Part shown: piece by piece, positions 25,641 to 34,418 of the stretch
Position numbering within the stretch: the stretch's first letter is position 1
Layout of the letters: each line of letters starts with the position of its first letter
DNA from: Alistipes sp.
Lineage (GTDB): Bacteria; Bacteroidota; Bacteroidia; Bacteroidales; Rikenellaceae
Length of the DNA stretch: 64,000 nucleotides
NCBI GenBank assembly: GCA_017630455.1
Contig: JAGBVG010000074.1
Span: forward strand, 104,193 to 168,192
Reading direction: 5' to 3'
The notes under the pieces: generated by a model
The model's database searches: none
What the model was told of the DNA's origin: nothing
Seen by the model: only the letters and a program-made list of their open reading frames with translations
Made by a program: the position numbers and the translations under genes

Positions 25641-25665
25641 TGTGACGCATAAGCTATGCGCCACA
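25641..25665 (-). terminator. Terminator downstream of fumarase
   Basis: Inverted repeat TGTGACGCAT / ATGCGCCACA with one internal mismatch and a five-base loop; on the minus strand it is followed by CCGCGTTTTATT. It ends the dnaX-to-fumarase run. Confidence 0.6.
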
Positions 25666-25683
25666 CACACGTCATAATAGTTA

Positions 25684-27297
25684 TTAGTGAGCGAAATCTG
25701 CGAAGAAGTCGTTACCCTTGTCATCCACGATGATGAATGCAGGGAAGTTCTCGACGTAGATCTTACGCACTGCCTCCATACCGAGCTCCTCGAAGTCCAC
25801 AACCTCCACCTTCTTGATAGAGTTCTTCGCGAGGATCGCAGCAGGACCACCAATAGAACCGAGGTAGAAGCCACCGTTAGCCTTACAAGCGTCGGTTACC
25901 TGCTGTGAGCGGTTACCCTTAGCAACCATAACGAGTGAGCCACCAGCCTTCTGGAAGAGGTCTACGTAAGAGTCCATACGACCTGCTGTTGTAGGACCGA
26001 ACGAACCTGAAGCCATACCTGCAGGAGTCTTAGCAGGACCTGCGTAGTAAACAGGGTGATTTTTGAAATACTCTGGCATAGGCTTACCCTCGTCGAGCAT
26101 CTGCTTGATGCGGGCGTGAGCGATGTCACGAGCCACAACGAGTGTACCCTTGAGGTTGAGGCGAGTCTTGATAGGATACTGCGACAAAATCTCGCGTACC
26201 TTGTCCATACCCTCGTCGAGGTCGATGTCTACGGCTGGAGACATTGCAGGTGCCTGAGCTGGGAGGAAACGTGCTGGGTTCTTCTCCAACTGCTCGAGGA
26301 AGATACCCTCAGGGGTGATCTTAGCCTTGATGTTACGGTCTGCAGAGCAACTTACGCCGATAGCCACAGGGCAGCTTGCAGCGTGACGTGGAGCGCGGAT
26401 AACGCGAACGTCGTGAACATAGTACTTACCGCCAAACTGTGCGCCGAGGCCAATCTCCTGGCAGATCTTCTGTACCTTAGCCTCCCACTCCAAGTCGCGG
26501 AAGCAGCGGCCACCCTCATTACCAGATGTTGGAAGCTCATCGAGGTAGCCTGCCGAAGCCTTCTTAACAGTCGAAAGACACATCTCTGCCGATGTACCAC
26601 CGATGCAGAGCGCGAGGTGGTATGGAGGGCACGCTGATGTGCCGAGGTCGAGGATATGCTTCTTGATGAATGCTGTGAGCGACTCCTCGTTAAGGAGCGC
26701 TTTAGTCTGCTGATAGAGGAATGTCTTGTTTGCCGAGCCACCACCCTTGGTGATGAACAAGAACTCATACTCCATACCTGGGTGACCAGCGTAGATGTCG
26801 ATCTGTGCTGGGAGGTTGGTTGCCGAGTTCTTCTCCTCGGTCATTGTGAAAGGAACAACCTGTGAGTAACGGAGGTTACGCTCCTTGTATGTCTCGTAAA
26901 CACCGCGTGAGATGCACTCAGCGTCGTTAGCGCCTGTGTATACATCCTCGCCCTTGTGGCCGATGCAGATAGCTGTACCTGTATCCTGGCAAGTAGGAAG
27001 CTCGCCCTCGGCAGCTACGCACTGGTTCATAAGCATTGTGTATGCCACGAACTTATCGTTGTCGGTAGCCTCAGAATCCTCGAGGATGTTAGCCAACTTC
27101 TGAAGGTGTGAAGCGCGAAGGTAGAACGATACATCTGCGTATGCCTCCTTAGCCAAAAGCTCAAGACCCTTAGGGTCTACCTTCAAAATCTTGCGGCCAT
27201 CACACTCGACAACCTTTACATAATCCTTCGTGAGAAGGCGATACTCCGTCTTATCCTCCTGGATAGGAAACGGCTCCTGATAGATAAACTCTGCCAT
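25684..27297 (-). CDS. fumA: Class I fumarate hydratase (iron-sulfur)
   Basis: Oxygen-sensitive [4Fe-4S] fumarase interconverting fumarate and malate, fitting an anaerobe using fumarate respiration. The 537-residue protein fuses the alpha part (cysteines in [32 protein letters not shown] and [15 protein letters not shown]) and the beta part ([20 protein letters not shown] and [20 protein letters not shown]). Cluster-ligand cysteines appear intact. It lies 25 bases after the symporter gene on the same strand and is followed by a hairpin terminator. FumA versus FumB cannot be separated by sequence reading. Confidence 0.94.
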   Translation of the reverse strand: MAEFIYQEPFPIQEDKTEYRLLTKDYVKVVECDGRKILKVDPKGLELLAKEAYADVSFYLRASHLQKLANILEDSEATDNDKFVAYTMLMNQCVAAEGELPTCQDTGTAICIGHKGEDVYTGANDAECISRGVYETYKERNLRYSQVVPFTMTEEKNSATNLPAQIDIYAGHPGMEYEFLFITKGGGSANKTFLYQQTKALLNEESLTAFIKKHILDLGTSACPPYHLALCIGGTSAEMCLSTVKKASAGYLDELPTSGNEGGRCFRDLEWEAKVQKICQEIGLGAQFGGKYYVHDVRVIRAPRHAASCPVAIGVSCSADRNIKAKITPEGIFLEQLEKNPARFLPAQAPAMSPAVDIDLDEGMDKVREILSQYPIKTRLNLKGTLVVARDIAHARIKQMLDEGKPMPEYFKNHPVYYAGPAKTPAGMASGSFGPTTAGRMDSYVDLFQKAGGSLVMVAKGNRSQQVTDACKANGGFYLGSIGGPAAILAKNSIKKVEVVDFEELGMEAVRKIYVENFPAFIIVDDKGNDFFADFAH

Positions 27298-27322
27298 AAT
27301 TATGAGAATTATGAATGATTAT

Positions 27323-28798
27323 TTAGTTATTATTGGTTTCTACAACTTTAAGTTCCACACGCTCGAACTCCTCTGCGTCGATATCCTCACGGTCAGTACC
27401 ACCCACAACTTCGAGCTTAAACTCTGGGGTCTCAGCCTCCGCAGTCTCCACCTCCGCAGGTGTGCCGAGGCTCTGGATGAACGATGCGATGCCGAACACG
27501 AATACCACGCTCACCAACACAGGGCACACGTAGCGCAACAAGAAGCGGATAACAGGGTAGGTGGCTTTGTCCACGCCGCCCTCGGCAGTTAGCTCTGCCT
27601 CCATATCCTTCTTCTTCCACACCCAGCCTACGAATATCGCAGTCAAGATACCCAAGAGTGGTAACATCACGATGGCTGTGAAGTTGTCGAGCAGTGCAAA
27701 GAAGTTCATACCTGCAATCGTATACTCGCTCCAGTCACCCAGCGACAACGACGCTGCGGTAGCGAGGATGAGTGCGAAGAGTGTTACAAGACGTGCACCG
27801 TGCTTACGCGACATACCGCGCTTCTCAACGAAGTATGATGTTACGGCCTCGTGCATAGAGATTGTCGATGACAGCGCCGCAAGACCCAGCAACAAGAAGA
27901 ACAGTGCTGCCCACAAGTTGCCGAAAGGCATTGCCGAGAAGACCTTAGGCATCGCCACGAATGCCAACTGCATACCGCTCTCATTCTCAACACCTGCCGA
28001 GAAGATAATCACCGCAGCCATAAGCGCCACGAGGGTATCGAGCGACACCACGCTGATAGCCGTGCCGGCAATCTTGGTTCCATCCTTGAAGTACGAGCCG
28101 TAGATGAGCATAGCACCCATACCAATCGAGAGGGTGAAGAATGCCTGACCCATAGCGTCGAGGAATGTCTTGCCTGTAACCTTCGAGAAATCAGGGGTAA
28201 AGACATTTGTCAACGCCTCGCGACCCTCGGGCATCCACAGTGAGTATACTGCCAGCGCGATGAGGATAGCAAAGAGGAGTGGCATCATAATTTTCGATGC
28301 CTTCTCGATACCGCCCTGCACACCACCAGTGATGATGGCGTGGTTGGCGATGATAAAGAGATAGGTGTAGAGAAGTGGCTTCCACGTTGCTGTGGTGAAG
28401 TCGGTGAAGAATGCTCCGAAGTCACCGCCGATGGTGTTTGCTGCCGAGGCGATGGTGTAGTTGAGTGTCCAGCCTGAAATCACAAAGTAGTAGCCCATAA
28501 TGAGCGTCACAGAGATAAGACCCATAGCACCAAGCCATCCCCATCCCTTCTTAATCGTTGCAAAGGCATCGATAGGGTTCTTCTTGGTGTTGTGGCCCAC
28601 GGCAAACTCCGCAATAAGCAGCGGAAGACCGAGGAAGAGGATACATCCCAAATAGATAAGAATGAAGGCTCCGCCACCGTTTTCGGATGTGATGTATGGG
28701 AATCGCCAGATGTTGCCCAGACCGATTGCCGAGCCTGCAGCAGCGAGGATAGCGGCTACCTTACCGCCAAAGCCTCCACGATTTTCTGTATTAGCCAT
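27323..28798 (-). CDS. Neurotransmitter:sodium symporter (NSS) family transporter
   Basis: LeuT-fold sodium-coupled amino-acid transporter. The N-terminus has the family signature AAAGSAIGLGNIWRFPYITSEN region (unwound TM1 with sodium-site residues), then IYLGCILFLGLPLLIAEFAVG in TM2. TM6 has FFTLSIGMGAMLIYGSYF and TM8 the AALSSTISMHEAVTSYF serine-rich segment. I count 11-12 hydrophobic helices in 491 residues and an acidic C-terminal tail. Substrate (tryptophan, tyrosine, leucine or similar) is not evident. It lies between folB and fumarase on one strand. Confidence 0.93.
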   Translation of the reverse strand: MANTENRGGFGGKVAAILAAAGSAIGLGNIWRFPYITSENGGGAFILIYLGCILFLGLPLLIAEFAVGHNTKKNPIDAFATIKKGWGWLGAMGLISVTLIMGYYFVISGWTLNYTIASAANTIGGDFGAFFTDFTTATWKPLLYTYLFIIANHAIITGGVQGGIEKASKIMMPLLFAILIALAVYSLWMPEGREALTNVFTPDFSKVTGKTFLDAMGQAFFTLSIGMGAMLIYGSYFKDGTKIAGTAISVVSLDTLVALMAAVIIFSAGVENESGMQLAFVAMPKVFSAMPFGNLWAALFFLLLGLAALSSTISMHEAVTSYFVEKRGMSRKHGARLVTLFALILATAASLSLGDWSEYTIAGMNFFALLDNFTAIVMLPLLGILTAIFVGWVWKKKDMEAELTAEGGVDKATYPVIRFLLRYVCPVLVSVVFVFGIASFIQSLGTPAEVETAEAETPEFKLEVVGGTDREDIDAEEFERVELKVVETNNN

Positions 28799-28824
28799 AA
28801 TGTTTTCTTAATTTTATAGCTGCA

Positions 28825-29184
28825 TTAGCCTATAAGTGTTACACTTACCTTGTCGATTTTGCCACCAAGCGGAGGTGCTATCTTCGCCACGGTACACTCC
28901 ACCTCCACAACCTGAGGGAACTCCTCGCGGATAGCCTCGATGATGTTCGATGCTGCAGCCTCTATGGTGCGCTGCGTGCGCTGCATAGTGCGCTCTACGA
29001 TCTCAAATACCGTGAGGTAGTTTACCGCCTGGGTGACGTCGTCCGTCTTGGGGAGGTCGCCTAATGGTGTGCGTATTGCTAAATCCACGCGAAAGCGGTT
29101 ACCCACCTGCTGCTCAAGGTCGTAGCAGCCGTGGAACGCACGAACGTAGATGCCGTCAAGGCGTATGGTGTATAACTTTTCCAC
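28825..29184 (-). CDS. folB: Dihydroneopterin aldolase
   Basis: FolB cleaves 7,8-dihydroneopterin to 6-hydroxymethyl-dihydropterin in folate synthesis. The 119-residue protein starts with the family pattern IRLDGIYVRAFHGCYDLEQQ, has FRVDLAI and the DVTQAVNYLTVFEIVERTM region, and the conserved EAAASNIIEAIREEFPQ helix; the C-terminal KIAPPLGGKIDKVSVTL contains the catalytic lysine. One base separates it from tyrS. Confidence 0.95.
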   Translation of the reverse strand: MEKLYTIRLDGIYVRAFHGCYDLEQQVGNRFRVDLAIRTPLGDLPKTDDVTQAVNYLTVFEIVERTMQRTQRTIEAAASNIIEAIREEFPQVVEVECTVAKIAPPLGGKIDKVSVTLIG

Positions 29185-29185
29185 G

Positions 29186-30481
29186 TTACTCTACGGTGAT
29201 GAGGTAGTAGTTCTTCTTACCCTTCTGCACAAGGAGGTACTTGCCAGCGATAAGGTCACCCTCCGCCACAGCGCGCTGTGCATCGGCAACCTTCTCCTTG
29301 TTGAGCTGCACGCCGCCACCCTGAACCATCTTGCGGCACTCACCCTTTGATGGGAATACCTTGCAGATCTCCGCTACGATATCCACAAAAGGCTTCTCGA
29401 GGTCTGCGCGAGAGATTGTGAACTGTGGCACACCCTCGAATACCTGCAAGAGTGTATCCTCGTCCAACGAGCGCAAAGCCTCAGAGGTAGCATTACCGAA
29501 GAGGATGTTTGTAGCAGCCTTGGCCTTCTCCAGCTCCTCGGCAGAGTGAATCATAGTTGTGATCTCCTCAGCAAGACGCTTCTGCAATGCGCGGAGGTGT
29601 GGTGCCTCCTCGTGCTCCTTGATGAGGGTCTCGATGGTCTCGCGGTCGAGGAGCGTGAAGATCTTGATGTAACGCTTAGCATCCTCGTCGCTGACGTTCA
29701 ACCAGAACTGGTAGAACTTATATGGTGAGGTGTAGCGTGGGTCGAGCCAGATGTTACCACTCTCGGTCTTACCAAACTTCGTACCATCAGCCTTGGTGAT
29801 AAGAGGGCAGGTGATGGCGAAAGCCTCTGCCTCGCTGCCGAGCTTGCGGCGGATAAGCTCCGTACCTGTGGTGATGTTACCCCATTGATCCGCGCCACCG
29901 AGCTGAAGTTTGCAACCATACTCCTGGTAGAGGTGCAAAAAGTCGTAACCCTGAAGGAGCTGGTAGGTAAACTCGGTGAATGACATACCGTCACCCTCGC
30001 CATTAAAGCGCTTCTTAACCGAGTCCTTGGCCATCATATAGTTTACGGTGATGCACTTACCGATGTCGCGCGCGAAGTCGAGGAACGAAAACTCCTTCAT
30101 CCAGTCGTAGTTATTCACCAAGATGGCGTGGTTGTTAGCCGTAGAGTCGAAGTCGATCAACTTCGCAAGCTGACGGCCGATAGCCTCCTGGTTGTGACGA
30201 AGTGTAGCCTCGTCGAGGAGGTTACGCTCCTGTGACTTACCTGATGGGTCGCCAATCATACCTGTAGCACCTCCGATAAGGGCTATAGGGCGGTGTCCGC
30301 ACATCTGAAAATGCTTCAAGATCATAACACCCACCAAGTGACCGATATGTAGTGAGTCGGCAGTAGGATCGATACCCAAGTATGCGGATGTCATCTCCTT
30401 CTGCAACTGCTCCTTAGCGCCTGGCATAATGGTATGTATCATACCGCGCCACTCCAATTCTTCAATAAAATCCTTAATCAT
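29186..30481 (-). CDS. tyrS: Tyrosyl-tRNA synthetase
   Basis: Class I synthetase for tRNA-Tyr. The HIGH-type motif is [13 protein letters not shown], the tyrosine-binding and tRNA region follows ([18 protein letters not shown]), and the KMSKS-type loop is KFGKTESGN. The C-terminal S4-like RNA-binding domain is seen in [14 protein letters not shown] and [17 protein letters not shown]. 431 residues, complete. It is 39 bases after dnaX and 1 base before folB. Confidence 0.97.
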   Translation of the reverse strand: MIKDFIEELEWRGMIHTIMPGAKEQLQKEMTSAYLGIDPTADSLHIGHLVGVMILKHFQMCGHRPIALIGGATGMIGDPSGKSQERNLLDEATLRHNQEAIGRQLAKLIDFDSTANNHAILVNNYDWMKEFSFLDFARDIGKCITVNYMMAKDSVKKRFNGEGDGMSFTEFTYQLLQGYDFLHLYQEYGCKLQLGGADQWGNITTGTELIRRKLGSEAEAFAITCPLITKADGTKFGKTESGNIWLDPRYTSPYKFYQFWLNVSDEDAKRYIKIFTLLDRETIETLIKEHEEAPHLRALQKRLAEEITTMIHSAEELEKAKAATNILFGNATSEALRSLDEDTLLQVFEGVPQFTISRADLEKPFVDIVAEICKVFPSKGECRKMVQGGGVQLNKEKVADAQRAVAEGDLIAGKYLLVQKGKKNYYLITVE

Positions 30482-30520
30482 TGTTATACGTTTTTTATGT
30501 TTTATTTCAATTATTTCAAA

Positions 30521-32362
30521 CTATTCTGCGTCGAGACCCAGAACATCGAGCATCTCTATAAGACGCTCGTTGCGTGATATGAGGTGCTTCAATCTATCCT
30601 CGAGGGTTATGGGTCGCGAAACCTTTATCTGCTCGTTTACTATGACCTCCAACTCGATATATCCCACAGCCTTGCTCAGCGAGCTAAAGAGCTTCTGGAG
30701 GTCGCTCTTCTGCTGCATAATCTCGTTGTAAAGCTCCTGCGACTGCACCTCCACCTTCACGGTGTTGCCCTCCACGCTCATACTCTCCTCGAAGCGCGAG
30801 CCGATACGTGGTCGTGTCGATAGCAGTGTCTCTATGATACGCTCCTTGGCGAGGTTGAGCTTCTCCTCGCACTGAGGGTCTACCGTCACGGTGTTACGCT
30901 CCGCTTTGGCACTCTCCTCCTCGCTCTCCTCCGATACGGTTTTGGCACCACCACATAGCAACTGGCTGAGCGATACACTTCCTGTTCTTGGGCGTGTTGT
31001 TGGCGTAGGACGCTTCACCTCACTCACCTCCGTAGGCTGCGGTGTCTGCTGCGCCTGCACTGGGGTTTGTCCCTGCGCTGATGTCACTCCTTGCGCCATT
31101 GGAGTCTCCCTGACTGGTATTGGTGCGGTGCTCTGTGTCGGCGCGGCAGCTGCCTCAGGTACTACAACCTCTGGGCTCTTAGCTGCGGGTTGCGGTGCTG
31201 GCTGTGGCGTTGCGATGAGGTCGGGAAGCGAAAATGAGGTCTCGAAACTCTCAAACCCTACCTCTTCATTTTTTTTTTGGCTGAGACCTGCAATTTTCAT
31301 AAGTCCCAGCTCTACAAGTAGTCGTTGATTTGACGATTGGCGTATCTTGCCGTCCGCCTCCGTAAGGAGCGATATAGCACCGAAGAGGAACGCCTCGTCA
31401 CATTTTGTTGCCTGAGCCTTGTAACGCTCGACGAGAGTTCCCGTGAACTCCACGAGGGATATCGCAGGGCCTTTGGCCATCAGCAGGTCGCGCATATGTG
31501 CGTTGAGGCCCGAGATAAACACCTGTGGCGAGAATCCGCGCGACAGCACCTCGTCGAAGCGGATGAGTGTGTCGATATAGTTGCCGGCAAGGAGCAGCTC
31601 CGTAACCGAGAAGTAGGTGTCGTAGTCGAGGACGTTGAGCGTAGCCGCCACATCCTTGTAATTGAGTGTGTTACCACAGAACGACACAGCCTTGTCGAAC
31701 ATCGACAGTGCATCACGCATACCGCCATCAGCCTTGTGTGCTATGAGGTTTAGTGCCTCGTCATCTGCCGTAACACCCTCCTTGTCGGCGATATAGCGCA
31801 GATACTCTACACCATCCTCCACCTTTATACGGTTGAAGTCGTAGATCTGGCAACGCGACAAGATGGTAGGGATAATCTTATGCTTCTCGGTTGTTGCGAG
31901 GATGAAGATGGCGTGCTGCGGCGGCTCCTCCAAGGTTTTGAGGAAGGCGTTGAACGCTGCAGACGAGAGCATATGCACCTCGTCGATTACGAATACCGAG
32001 TAGCGACCCTGCTGAGGGATGATGCGCACCTGCTCGATGAGGTTGCGGATATCATCCACCGAGTTGTTTGACGCGGCATCGAGCTCGTGGACATTGAGCG
32101 AGCGACCCTCGTTGAACGAGCGGCACGACTCACACTCGTTGCACGCCTCGCCAGCCTGAGGATTCAGGCAGTTGATAGCCTTGGCGAAGATACGTGCGCA
32201 GGTTGTCTTACCCACGCCGCGCGGACCACAGAAGAGGTAGGCGTGAGCCAGCTGACCACGCTCGATAGCGTTCTTAAGTGTCGATGTAATATGTCGTTGT
32301 CCCACAACCGATGCAAAGGTCGCGGGGCGATACTTACGTGCTGATACTACAAAATTCTCCAT
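30521..32362 (-). CDS. dnaX: DNA polymerase III gamma/tau subunit
   Basis: Clamp-loader ATPase of the replicative polymerase. Walker A is CGPRGVGKTTCARIFAKA, followed by the zinc-binding cysteines (CLNPQAGEACNECESC), Walker B VFVIDEVHMLS and sensor 1 LATTEKHKIIPTILSRCQ. Domain III ends near residue 360. The remaining 250 residues are a Pro/Ala/Gln/Thr-rich linker and a C-terminal tau-like domain. At residue 362-365 the coding strand holds ten consecutive A (31269-31278) in frame CAA AAA AAA AAT; a -1 shift or one inserted A gives AAA TGA, i.e. a 365-residue gamma-like product. This is first in a run with tyrS and folB. Confidence 0.96.
   Translation of the reverse strand: MENFVVSARKYRPATFASVVGQRHITSTLKNAIERGQLAHAYLFCGPRGVGKTTCARIFAKAINCLNPQAGEACNECESCRSFNEGRSLNVHELDAASNNSVDDIRNLIEQVRIIPQQGRYSVFVIDEVHMLSSAAFNAFLKTLEEPPQHAIFILATTEKHKIIPTILSRCQIYDFNRIKVEDGVEYLRYIADKEGVTADDEALNLIAHKADGGMRDALSMFDKAVSFCGNTLNYKDVAATLNVLDYDTYFSVTELLLAGNYIDTLIRFDEVLSRGFSPQVFISGLNAHMRDLLMAKGPAISLVEFTGTLVERYKAQATKCDEAFLFGAISLLTEADGKIRQSSNQRLLVELGLMKIAGLSQKKNEEVGFESFETSFSLPDLIATPQPAPQPAAKSPEVVVPEAAAAPTQSTAPIPVRETPMAQGVTSAQGQTPVQAQQTPQPTEVSEVKRPTPTTRPRTGSVSLSQLLCGGAKTVSEESEEESAKAERNTVTVDPQCEEKLNLAKERIIETLLSTRPRIGSRFEESMSVEGNTVKVEVQSQELYNEIMQQKSDLQKLFSSLSKAVGYIELEVIVNEQIKVSRPITLEDRLKHLISRNERLIEMLDVLGLDAE
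31269..31278 (-). promoter_or_regulatory. A10 slippage site inside dnaX
   Basis: Ten A on the coding strand between the ATPase part and the tau linker. The zero frame continues, whereas the frame reached by -1 ribosomal slippage or by a one-base transcriptional insertion hits TGA as the very next codon. Thermus thermophilus dnaX uses an A9 run for transcriptional slippage and E. coli uses A6G for ribosomal frameshifting; function here is inferred. Confidence 0.6.
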
Positions 32363-32369
32363 AACTCGA

Positions 32370-32377
32370 CAAAGATA
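32370..32377 (-). promoter_or_regulatory. -7 promoter element for dnaX, very close to the start codon
   Basis: Minus-strand TATCTTTG ends only 7 bases before the dnaX ATG. Because the start of transcription lies a few bases beyond this element, the dnaX mRNA would have almost no leader. The divergent metallophosphoesterase promoter is 75 bases away. Confidence 0.5.
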
Positions 32378-32451
32378 GTAAAATTTTTCGTCTCACGTAT
32401 GCGCGTGAGAACAAAATTCGTCACAGAGCAGCGTTTTTCGTAATAATGTCG

Positions 32452-32459
32452 TATATTTG
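32452..32459 (+). promoter_or_regulatory. -7 promoter element for the metallophosphoesterase
   Basis: TATATTTG, 24 bases before the ATG at 32484. It lies inside the open frame that runs upstream, which supports the ATG at 32484 with the signal peptide. Confidence 0.5.
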
Positions 32460-32483
32460 TAGGCAAATAAAGTGATTTGGATT

Positions 32484-33659
32484 ATGAGAAATTTAGTACT
32501 TATATTGGTAGTTTTTGCTACACTGTATTTTAGTGGTGTGGCGTCGGCACAGCAGGGCGAGAACCGAGGGTTTAATCTTATCGTTGTAGGTGATCCGCAG
32601 CCCCAGACCGAGGCGCAGATGGCGACTCTCGAGCGCGAGATAATACCGCAAATTGGCGATATAGTCGAGGAGTATCGCGCGGAGTCCTCACTCCCCATAG
32701 CCATAATCCTTACGGGTGATGTGGTGTGGGATACTATGAAGTTTCTACCGCGTGTGAAGCGAGCCTTTGAGAGCCTCGGAGTACCGGTATATGCCGTTAT
32801 CGGCAACCACGACCACGATACGAAACGCCGCAGGGATCAGCGTCGTGCGGAACAGTGTTTTGTGGAGACGTTTGGCACGCGTAATCAGGCGTTTATGCTT
32901 GGCGAGACGCTGTTTCTTACCTTTGATAACATAGAGTACAGAGATCGCACTTCATACGATATTGGTGTCGATGCCGAGCAGCTTATATGGCTCAGCGAGC
33001 AGATGGAGGGTGTCGAGAAGGATGTGCGTGTTGCGGTGTGTATGCACGCCCTTGCGGCGGGTCGCTCGGGGGGTGTGAGACCCTACGCCAAGCCTATAGT
33101 CGATATCCTTGGTGAGCGAGATATCCACTTTATCACTGGCCACCACCATAACCACGGCACATACGCCTTTGCACCAAATGTCATCGAGCATAACGTTGCG
33201 CAGGTGAGTGGAAATCTGTGGTTTGCGCCTATATGTTCTGACGGCACGCCGCGCGGAGTATTTTGCATCGAGGAGCGTAATGGGGAGTGGCGCTGGCATC
33301 ATCGCCTTTTGGGCAAACGTGCCGATGAGGTGCTTATAGTCTGGAGCGAGGGTCGTGTGAAGGATAATGAGGAGTATGTCGTTGTTAAGGCTATCGGCTG
33401 GGATAGTGAGTGGCGCGTGGAGTGGATGGAAAATGGCGAGGCGCGAGGAGCTATGGAGCAGATTGCGATTCTCGATCCCGATTACCTCTATTACGTTGAG
33501 AATAAGGCAGATTACAGGAAGAAATATATGGAGCGTCTGCGAAAGTCGGCGCATCCTCACAGCCACTATTTCCGCCTAAGGCGCACAGTGCCCGAGAGCG
33601 AGATTCGTATAGTAGCCACCGATCGTTTCGGCCGAGAGTATGTGGCTGTTGTAGAGTAG
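32484..33659 (+). CDS. Exported calcineurin-like metallophosphoesterase
   Basis: A secreted or periplasmic two-metal phosphoesterase. The signal peptide is MRNLVLILVVFATLYFSGVA followed by SAQ. Metal-binding motifs are in order: VGDPQPQ (D-x-Q variant of D-x-H), LTGDVVWD, IGNHDHD (GNHD), and C-terminal FITGHHHNHG (GHxH). The last 130 residues form a beta-rich domain like the metallophosphoesterase C-terminal domain (RGVFCIEERNGEWRWHHRLL, ending RIVATDRFGREYVAVVE). The first motif has Gln where His is usual, as in several calcineurin-like proteins. Substrate unknown; phosphodiester or lipid head-group cleavage is possible. Confidence 0.88.
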   Translation: MRNLVLILVVFATLYFSGVASAQQGENRGFNLIVVGDPQPQTEAQMATLEREIIPQIGDIVEEYRAESSLPIAIILTGDVVWDTMKFLPRVKRAFESLGVPVYAVIGNHDHDTKRRRDQRRAEQCFVETFGTRNQAFMLGETLFLTFDNIEYRDRTSYDIGVDAEQLIWLSEQMEGVEKDVRVAVCMHALAAGRSGGVRPYAKPIVDILGERDIHFITGHHHNHGTYAFAPNVIEHNVAQVSGNLWFAPICSDGTPRGVFCIEERNGEWRWHHRLLGKRADEVLIVWSEGRVKDNEEYVVVKAIGWDSEWRVEWMENGEARGAMEQIAILDPDYLYYVENKADYRKKYMERLRKSAHPHSHYFRLRRTVPESEIRIVATDRFGREYVAVVE

Positions 33660-33692
33660 ATAGTGGTGAGTGCGAAATAGACTCTTCAAGGG

Positions 33693-34418
33693 CTAAAGAT
33701 GTGAAATATACTGTGTTACGGCGAGCGTAGCAAACGATATTCGTGCGTCGGGAACAGCCGTGTGTATAGCCAACATACAGCCATAGAGCGTCGCTCCCGA
33801 GGTCATAACATCATCCACAACGAGGATATGCTTGCCGCGCAGTCGTTCGGGCTTTGTCACACGAAATAGATCGTCGACACCCTCCCAACGTTCACGGCGT
33901 TTGCGGCGTGCCTGAGAGGGGTTGTTGCGTGTGCGGCGCACGGCGTGGCTGTCGACACTCGCGCCTAACGACTTAGCAATGCCATCGGCAAGGTATCGCG
34001 CCTGATTATAGCCGCGCTTTAGGGTCTTGATGGGGTGCAGCGGCAGCGGTATTATGACATCGATATCATCATAAAACTCCGAGGCTTTCAGCTCGGCTCC
34101 ATACCACTCTCCGAGGTTGTAGGCCATCTGCCACATACCTCCATACTTGAAGCGGTGGATAAGTGTTCGCCATAGCGAGTTCCCCCTGTAAAAGAAAAAC
34201 GACGAGCCGTGAACAATGGGCAACAGACCGTCGAAACGCTCCTTGGCGGGGTTGTCATCCCTGAGCCAGTAGTTTGTAACGGGTATCTCGAGGCGACAGC
34301 GCGGGCATATTCCGTGCATAGTGCTGCTTATGTGCTCTCCGCACACCATACAACACTCCGGAAACAGCAGCGAGCGGATGTCGTGATATAGCTCCACGAT
34401 GCTCCTAAGCGTCGACAT
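33693..34418 (-). CDS. comF: ComF-family phosphoribosyltransferase-like protein
   Basis: ComF-like protein with an N-terminal zinc ribbon (LLFPECCMVCGEHIS and CPRCRLEIP, four cysteines) and a C-terminal phosphoribosyltransferase fold containing the PRPP loop HILVVDDVMTSGATLYGC and PLPLHPIKTLKRGYNQARYL. In naturally competent bacteria ComF assists transformation, interacting with PriA/DprA; here it overlaps priA by 14 bases, which agrees with that partnership. 241 residues, complete. Whether this organism takes up DNA is not shown. Confidence 0.93.
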   Translation of the reverse strand: MSTLRSIVELYHDIRSLLFPECCMVCGEHISSTMHGICPRCRLEIPVTNYWLRDDNPAKERFDGLLPIVHGSSFFFYRGNSLWRTLIHRFKYGGMWQMAYNLGEWYGAELKASEFYDDIDVIIPLPLHPIKTLKRGYNQARYLADGIAKSLGASVDSHAVRRTRNNPSQARRKRRERWEGVDDLFRVTKPERLRGKHILVVDDVMTSGATLYGCMLAIHTAVPDARISFATLAVTQYISHL

